DNA of 64,000 nt. Source: Lysobacter dokdonensis DS-58. Lineage in GTDB: Bacteria; Pseudomonadota; Gammaproteobacteria; Xanthomonadales; Xanthomonadaceae. The stretch lies in contig NZ_JRKJ01000005.1 of the NCBI RefSeq assembly GCF_000770795.1, positions 124,001-188,000 on the forward strand, written 5' to 3'. The notes below the pieces were generated by a model. The model saw only the letters and a list, made by a program, of their open reading frames with translations. It ran no database searches and was not told the DNA's origin. A program made the position numbers and the translations under genes. The stretch's first letter is position 1; every line of letters starts with the position of its first letter. Below are positions 60,659 through 64,000 of the stretch, one piece after another.

Positions 60659-61591
60659 ATGCGTCGCATCACGTTGCTCGCGTCGGTACTCGCCCTGATC
60701 GCCGCCGTTCCGTCCCTCGCGGCCGATTCGGCGGAACCGGCGAAGTCCGCCGCACCCGTGCCGTTGCTGTGGAAGGTCTCCGACAAGGACAACAGCGTTT
60801 ACCTGCTCGGCTCCTTCCACATGCTGCGCGAGAGCGACTACCCGTTGTCGAAGGATGTCGACGACGCGCTCGCAGATGCGGAGGAAGTGATCTTCGAAAT
60901 GTCGCCGGAGGAAATGACCTCCCCCGACATTGGCCGCAAGATGGTGCAGGCCGGCCAGCGGACCGATGGCACGTCGCTCGACAGCGACCTGACGCCCGCC
61001 TTGCGTGCGCGCCTCGACGCATGGCTGAGGACCAGTGGCTTGCGCAAGACGCAGTTCGACACGATGAAGCCTTGGTTCGCGAGCCTGTTCATCACGATCA
61101 TGGAAGCGCGCAAGGCGGGCTTCAATTCGGAGATCGGCCTGGACAATCACCTTGGCAAGGCGGCCACGCAGCAGGGCAAGCGCACCGGCGGGCTGGAAAG
61201 CGGCATGCAGCAGATCGCGTTCTTCGAGTCGATGACGTCGCACGAGCAACTGCAGATGCTCGCCGAATCGCTTGACGAGGACGACAACGGCAGCGCCGCG
61301 ATCGAACGCATGCATGCACAGTGGCGCGCCGGCGATGTCGATGCGTTGTGGAAGACGCTCGGCGTCGAATTCCGCGACGAATACCCGGCGCTGTACAAGC
61401 GCATCAACAAGGACCGCAACGATGCCTGGGTTCCGAAGCTCGTGCAGCGCCTGGAGAAGAAAGGCAGCACCGACGACACGCTCGCCGTCGTCGGCAGCCT
61501 GCACCTGCTGGGCAAGGACGGGGTGGTCGCCCAGTTGAAGCAGCGCGGTTACACCGTCGAGCGCGTGTGCTCGGCGTGCGCGAAACGCTGA
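60659..61591 (+). CDS. TraB/GumN family protein
   Basis: The 310-residue exported protein has a signal peptide (ITLLASVLALIAAVPSLAA) and the TraB/GumN entry VYLLGSFHMLRESDYPL with conserved G-x-x-H, a second EIGLDNHL motif, and VVGSLHLLGKDGV near the C-terminus. Related proteins are predicted metalloproteases (Tiki-like) or act in polysaccharide loci (gumN). Probably periplasmic. Confidence 0.88.
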   Translation: MRRITLLASVLALIAAVPSLAADSAEPAKSAAPVPLLWKVSDKDNSVYLLGSFHMLRESDYPLSKDVDDALADAEEVIFEMSPEEMTSPDIGRKMVQAGQRTDGTSLDSDLTPALRARLDAWLRTSGLRKTQFDTMKPWFASLFITIMEARKAGFNSEIGLDNHLGKAATQQGKRTGGLESGMQQIAFFESMTSHEQLQMLAESLDEDDNGSAAIERMHAQWRAGDVDALWKTLGVEFRDEYPALYKRINKDRNDAWVPKLVQRLEKKGSTDDTLAVVGSLHLLGKDGVVAQLKQRGYTVERVCSACAKR

Positions 61592-61596
61592 CGCAC

Positions 61597-61959
61597 ATGG
61601 CGACGCTGACGCCGATGCTGCAGGTGCCCGACATCCGCACGACGATCGCGTGGTACGTCGCCGTCGGATTCACCCTGCTGGAATCGGCGGAAGAAGACGA
61701 CGTGCTGACTTGGGCGCTGCTCGGGTATGGCGACGGCCGCGTGATGCTCAACTGCGGTGGCCAGTCCAGCGATGCGCCACGCCGCGATGCGGACCTGTAC
61801 CTGCAGGTCGAAGGCGTCGACGCATTGTTCGATGCGCTGCCGAAAGGCGTGGTCGTCTTCGAAGGCCCGCACGACACCTTTTACGGCATGCGCGAATTCA
61901 TCGTGCGCGACAACAACGGTTTCTGGCTGACGTTCGGCGAACCGCTCAGGCGGCACTGA
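61597..61959 (+). CDS. VOC-fold (glyoxalase/bleomycin-resistance-like) protein
   Basis: The 120-residue protein has one pair of beta-alpha-beta-beta-beta units: LQVPDIRTTIAWYVAVGF and EFIVRDNNGFWLTFGEP. A Glu in REFIVRD is the usual metal ligand; the early His ligand is absent, so metal binding is uncertain. Substrate unknown. Five bases after the TraB gene. Confidence 0.82.
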   Translation: MATLTPMLQVPDIRTTIAWYVAVGFTLLESAEEDDVLTWALLGYGDGRVMLNCGGQSSDAPRRDADLYLQVEGVDALFDALPKGVVVFEGPHDTFYGMREFIVRDNNGFWLTFGEPLRRH

Positions 61960-61966
61960 GCAAGAC

Positions 61967-62383
61967 TCAGGGCGCGATCATCACGATGCAATCCACCGGG
62001 CAGGCGGGCACGCACAGCTCGCAGCCGGTGCACAGCGGTTCGATGACGGTGTGCATGTGTTTGCTGCCGCCTGCGATCGCATCGACGGGGCAGGCCTGGA
62101 TGCACTTGGTACAGCCGATGCAGTCGGGTTCGACGATGTAGGCCAGCATCGGCGGCTTGTGCGCGCCGCGCGTGCGGTCGAACGGCACGGGCGCGACACC
62201 CAGGACTCTCGCCAGTGCGCGCGCACCGGCATCGCCGCCGGGCGGGCATCGTTCGACGCCGGCTTCGCGGCGCGCCATCGCTTCGGCATACGGCCGGCAA
62301 CCGGCGAAACCGCATTGGCCGCACTGCGTTTGCGGCAACACGCGGTCGAGGCGTTCGACGAGATCGATGTCGCTCACGACCAC
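61967..62383 (-). CDS. rsxB: RnfB/RsxB-like iron-sulfur protein
   Basis: The 138-residue protein has an N-terminal four-Cys cluster motif ([15 protein letters not shown]...RCPPGG) followed by two [4Fe-4S] ferredoxin sets ([32 protein letters not shown]). It lacks the N-terminal membrane helix of E. coli RsxB and no other rnf gene is nearby. It is probably a soluble electron carrier. Stop and metG stop are seven bases apart in the same direction. Confidence 0.85.
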   Translation of the reverse strand: MVVSDIDLVERLDRVLPQTQCGQCGFAGCRPYAEAMARREAGVERCPPGGDAGARALARVLGVAPVPFDRTRGAHKPPMLAYIVEPDCIGCTKCIQACPVDAIAGGSKHMHTVIEPLCTGCELCVPACPVDCIVMIAP

Positions 62384-62390
62384 GCAGCCG

Positions 62391-64000
62391 TTATTTGACG
62401 GGCGAACCCGCGGGTGCGTCGGGGGCGTCGAGCAGGTGCAGCGAACCGCCGTCGGCGCCGGCCGACAGGATCATGCCTTCGCTGATGCCGAAGCGCATCT
62501 TGCGCGGTGCGAGATTGGCGATGAACACGACGTTGCGGCCGACGAGCGCCCCCGGTTCCCCGTACGACGCACGGATGCCGGAGAAGATCTGGCGCTTGCC
62601 GAGTTCGCCGGCGTCGAGTTCGAAGCGCAGCAGCTTGTCGGAGCCTTCGACGAAGTCGCACGCGAGCACCTTCGCCACGCGCAAGTCGAGCTTGCCGAAA
62701 TCGTCGATGCCGATGTGCGCGGCGTCGGAGGCTGCGGGCTTCGGCGCTTCGGGCTTGGCGGCTGCGGCCTTCGCGGCGACAGGCTGCGCGGCGACGGGCG
62801 CCATGGTGTCCTTGCTGGCTTCGGTCATCTGGTCGATCTGCTTGGGGTCGATGCGGGTGAACAACGGGACGTAGGCGTCGATGCGGTGCGCGAGCAACGG
62901 CTGCGCAAGGTCCTGCCAACCCACCACAGGTGCGCGCAGGAAACCTTCCGCGCGTTGCGACAACAACGGCAGCACCGGCTTCAACATCGCGGCGAGGACG
63001 CGGAACAGGTTCAGGCCCTGCGTGCACACGGCCTGCAGTTGGGCATCGGCGCCTTCCTGCTTGGCGAGCACCCACGGTTTGGTGTCGTCGATGAAGCGGT
63101 TCGCTTCGTCGGCGAGCGCCATCACGTGGCGCAGCACGGCGGCGGGCTGGTTCGCTTCATACGCGGCGGCGACCTGCGGGATCGCGTCGACGAACCGCGC
63201 GTACATCGCCGCATCCGGCAAGGCATCGGCGAGCTGGCCGCCGAAGCGCTTTTCGATGAAACCCGCGCAGCGGCTGGCGAGGTTGACGAACTTGCCCACC
63301 AGGTCGCTGTTCACGCGGGCGACGAAGTCGTGCAGGTTCAGGTCGAGATCGTCGACGCCGCCGCCGGATTTCGCGGCGAAGTAGTAGCGCAGCGCCTCGG
63401 GGTCGATGCCCGCGTCGAGGTACGTGCGCGCCATGACGAACGTGCCACGCGATTTCGACATCTTTGCGCCGTCGACGGTCAGGTAACCGTTGACGTGGAG
63501 CTTCGTCGGCGCGCGGAAGCCCGCGCCGTGCAACACCGCCGGCCAGAACAGGCCGTGGAAGTTCACGATGTCCTTGCCGATGAAGTGATGCAGTTCGGCC
63601 TCGCTGTCATGCGCGAGGTACTGCATGAAGTTGGCACCGTCGCGTTCGCACAGCACCTGCAGCGCCGAGAGATAACCGATCGGCGCATCGAGCCACACGT
63701 AGAAATACTTGCCCGGGTGGCCGGGAATCTGGAACCCGAAGTAGGGCGCGTCGCGCGAGATGTCCCACGCGCGCAGGCCGCCTTCGGCATCCAGCCATTC
63801 CGACAGCTTGGCCTTGACGCCGGGGATCGCGACATCGCCTGCGAGCCAGCCGCGCAGGAAGTCGCTGAAGTGCCCGACGTCGAAGAAGAAATGCTCCGAA
63901 TCGCGCAGCTCCGGCGTGGCGCCGCTGAGCACCGAGCGCGGCTCCTTCAGGTCCGTCGGCGCGTAGGTCGCGCCGCAGTTCTCGCAGTTGTCGCCGTACT
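62391..64000 (-). CDS. metG: Methionyl-tRNA synthetase, 3' part (start outside window)
   Basis: The frame runs in from the right edge and covers about 537 residues. Visible are the zinc-knuckle [21 protein letters not shown], the KMSKS loop ([11 protein letters not shown]), the anticodon-binding helices and a C-terminal EMAP/tRNA-binding domain after an Ala/Lys-rich linker ([17 protein letters not shown]). It is thus the long, dimeric form. The Rossmann N-terminus with HIGH lies beyond 64000. Confidence 0.96.
   Translation of the reverse strand, partial: YGDNCENCGATYAPTDLKEPRSVLSGATPELRDSEHFFFDVGHFSDFLRGWLAGDVAIPGVKAKLSEWLDAEGGLRAWDISRDAPYFGFQIPGHPGKYFYVWLDAPIGYLSALQVLCERDGANFMQYLAHDSEAELHHFIGKDIVNFHGLFWPAVLHGAGFRAPTKLHVNGYLTVDGAKMSKSRGTFVMARTYLDAGIDPEALRYYFAAKSGGGVDDLDLNLHDFVARVNSDLVGKFVNLASRCAGFIEKRFGGQLADALPDAAMYARFVDAIPQVAAAYEANQPAAVLRHVMALADEANRFIDDTKPWVLAKQEGADAQLQAVCTQGLNLFRVLAAMLKPVLPLLSQRAEGFLRAPVVGWQDLAQPLLAHRIDAYVPLFTRIDPKQIDQMTEASKDTMAPVAAQPVAAKAAAAKPEAPKPAASDAAHIGIDDFGKLDLRVAKVLACDFVEGSDKLLRFELDAGELGKRQIFSGIRASYGEPGALVGRNVVFIANLAPRKMRFGISEGMILSAGADGGSLHLLDAPDAPAGSPVK

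Noticed and set aside
1-64000. CRISPR arrays
   Set aside because: No run of equal direct repeats with regular spacers was seen on reading the window.

Overview
The window is GC-rich DNA from the chromosome of a gammaproteobacterium of the Xanthomonadaceae/Lysobacteraceae type. The reasons are the neutral, strongly GC-biased codon use, the bamC-dapA / gcvR-bcp synteny, the pcnB-folK-panBCD-pgi run, and the tsaE-amiC-mutL run that is typical of gammaproteobacteria. Genus and species cannot be fixed by reading alone. The window has two parts: about 33.4 kb of an apparently intact temperate siphophage (its left end, with integrase, repressor and replication genes, lies outside), and about 30.6 kb of host chromosome.

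Prophage, 1-33388. From 1 to 4401 there is a tightly overlapping train of small early/middle genes, including a DEDDy-type 3'-5' exonuclease, a nuclease-like protein, several one- or two-TM peptides and an HNH endonuclease. From 4518 to 8249 there is a lysis/accessory block: an HslV/proteasome-like Ntn hydrolase, holin, SAR-type lysozyme, a non-coding structured stretch ending in a terminator, micro-membrane proteins, a trypsin-like lipoprotein protease, nested Rz/Rz1 spanins and a DNA methyltransferase. From 8271 to 10468 come a beta-helix protein, a PD-(D/E)XK-like protein and the small terminase. From 10443 to 20943 is the head module (large terminase, DUF4055-type portal, MuF, scaffold, capsid, connectors). 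It is interrupted by two cargo insertions: an SGNH hydrolase between portal and MuF, and a methyltransferase + DUF115-like pair between capsid and connector. From 21012 to 31562 is the tail module: tube, tail-assembly chaperone with a -1 frameshift site, tape measure, GTA-like tip genes (DUF2460, DUF2163, NlpC/P60, giant tip protein) and fibre. At the right end four genes run on the opposite strand, including an acyltransferase-3 gene likely to alter host surface sugars. The phage ends exactly in the anticodon loop of a tRNA-Arg(CCU) gene, of which only the 5' half is visible.

Chromosome, 33427-64000. An ECF sigma/anti-sigma pair, an alpha/beta hydrolase, thiD, a PIN-PhoH ATPase, bcp and gcvR run leftwards. 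dapA-bamC run divergently to the right. After fdxA comes an accessory island with a 1463-residue secreted RHS protein that stops just after its RHS core, three small orphan ORFs of immunity-gene type and a short RHS remnant: a decayed polymorphic-toxin locus. It ends at a tRNA-Glu(CUC). Then follow core genes: pcnB, folK, panB, panC, panD, pgi, queG (opposite strand), nnr, tsaE, amiC, mutL, a DUF1684 lipoprotein, a TraB/GumN protein, a VOC protein, an orphan rsxB-like ferredoxin and the 3' part of metG.

The strongest leads are the sugar- and protein-modifying cargo genes placed inside otherwise standard phage modules, the structured non-coding segment after the lysozyme gene, and the unusual tRNA-Arg junction.
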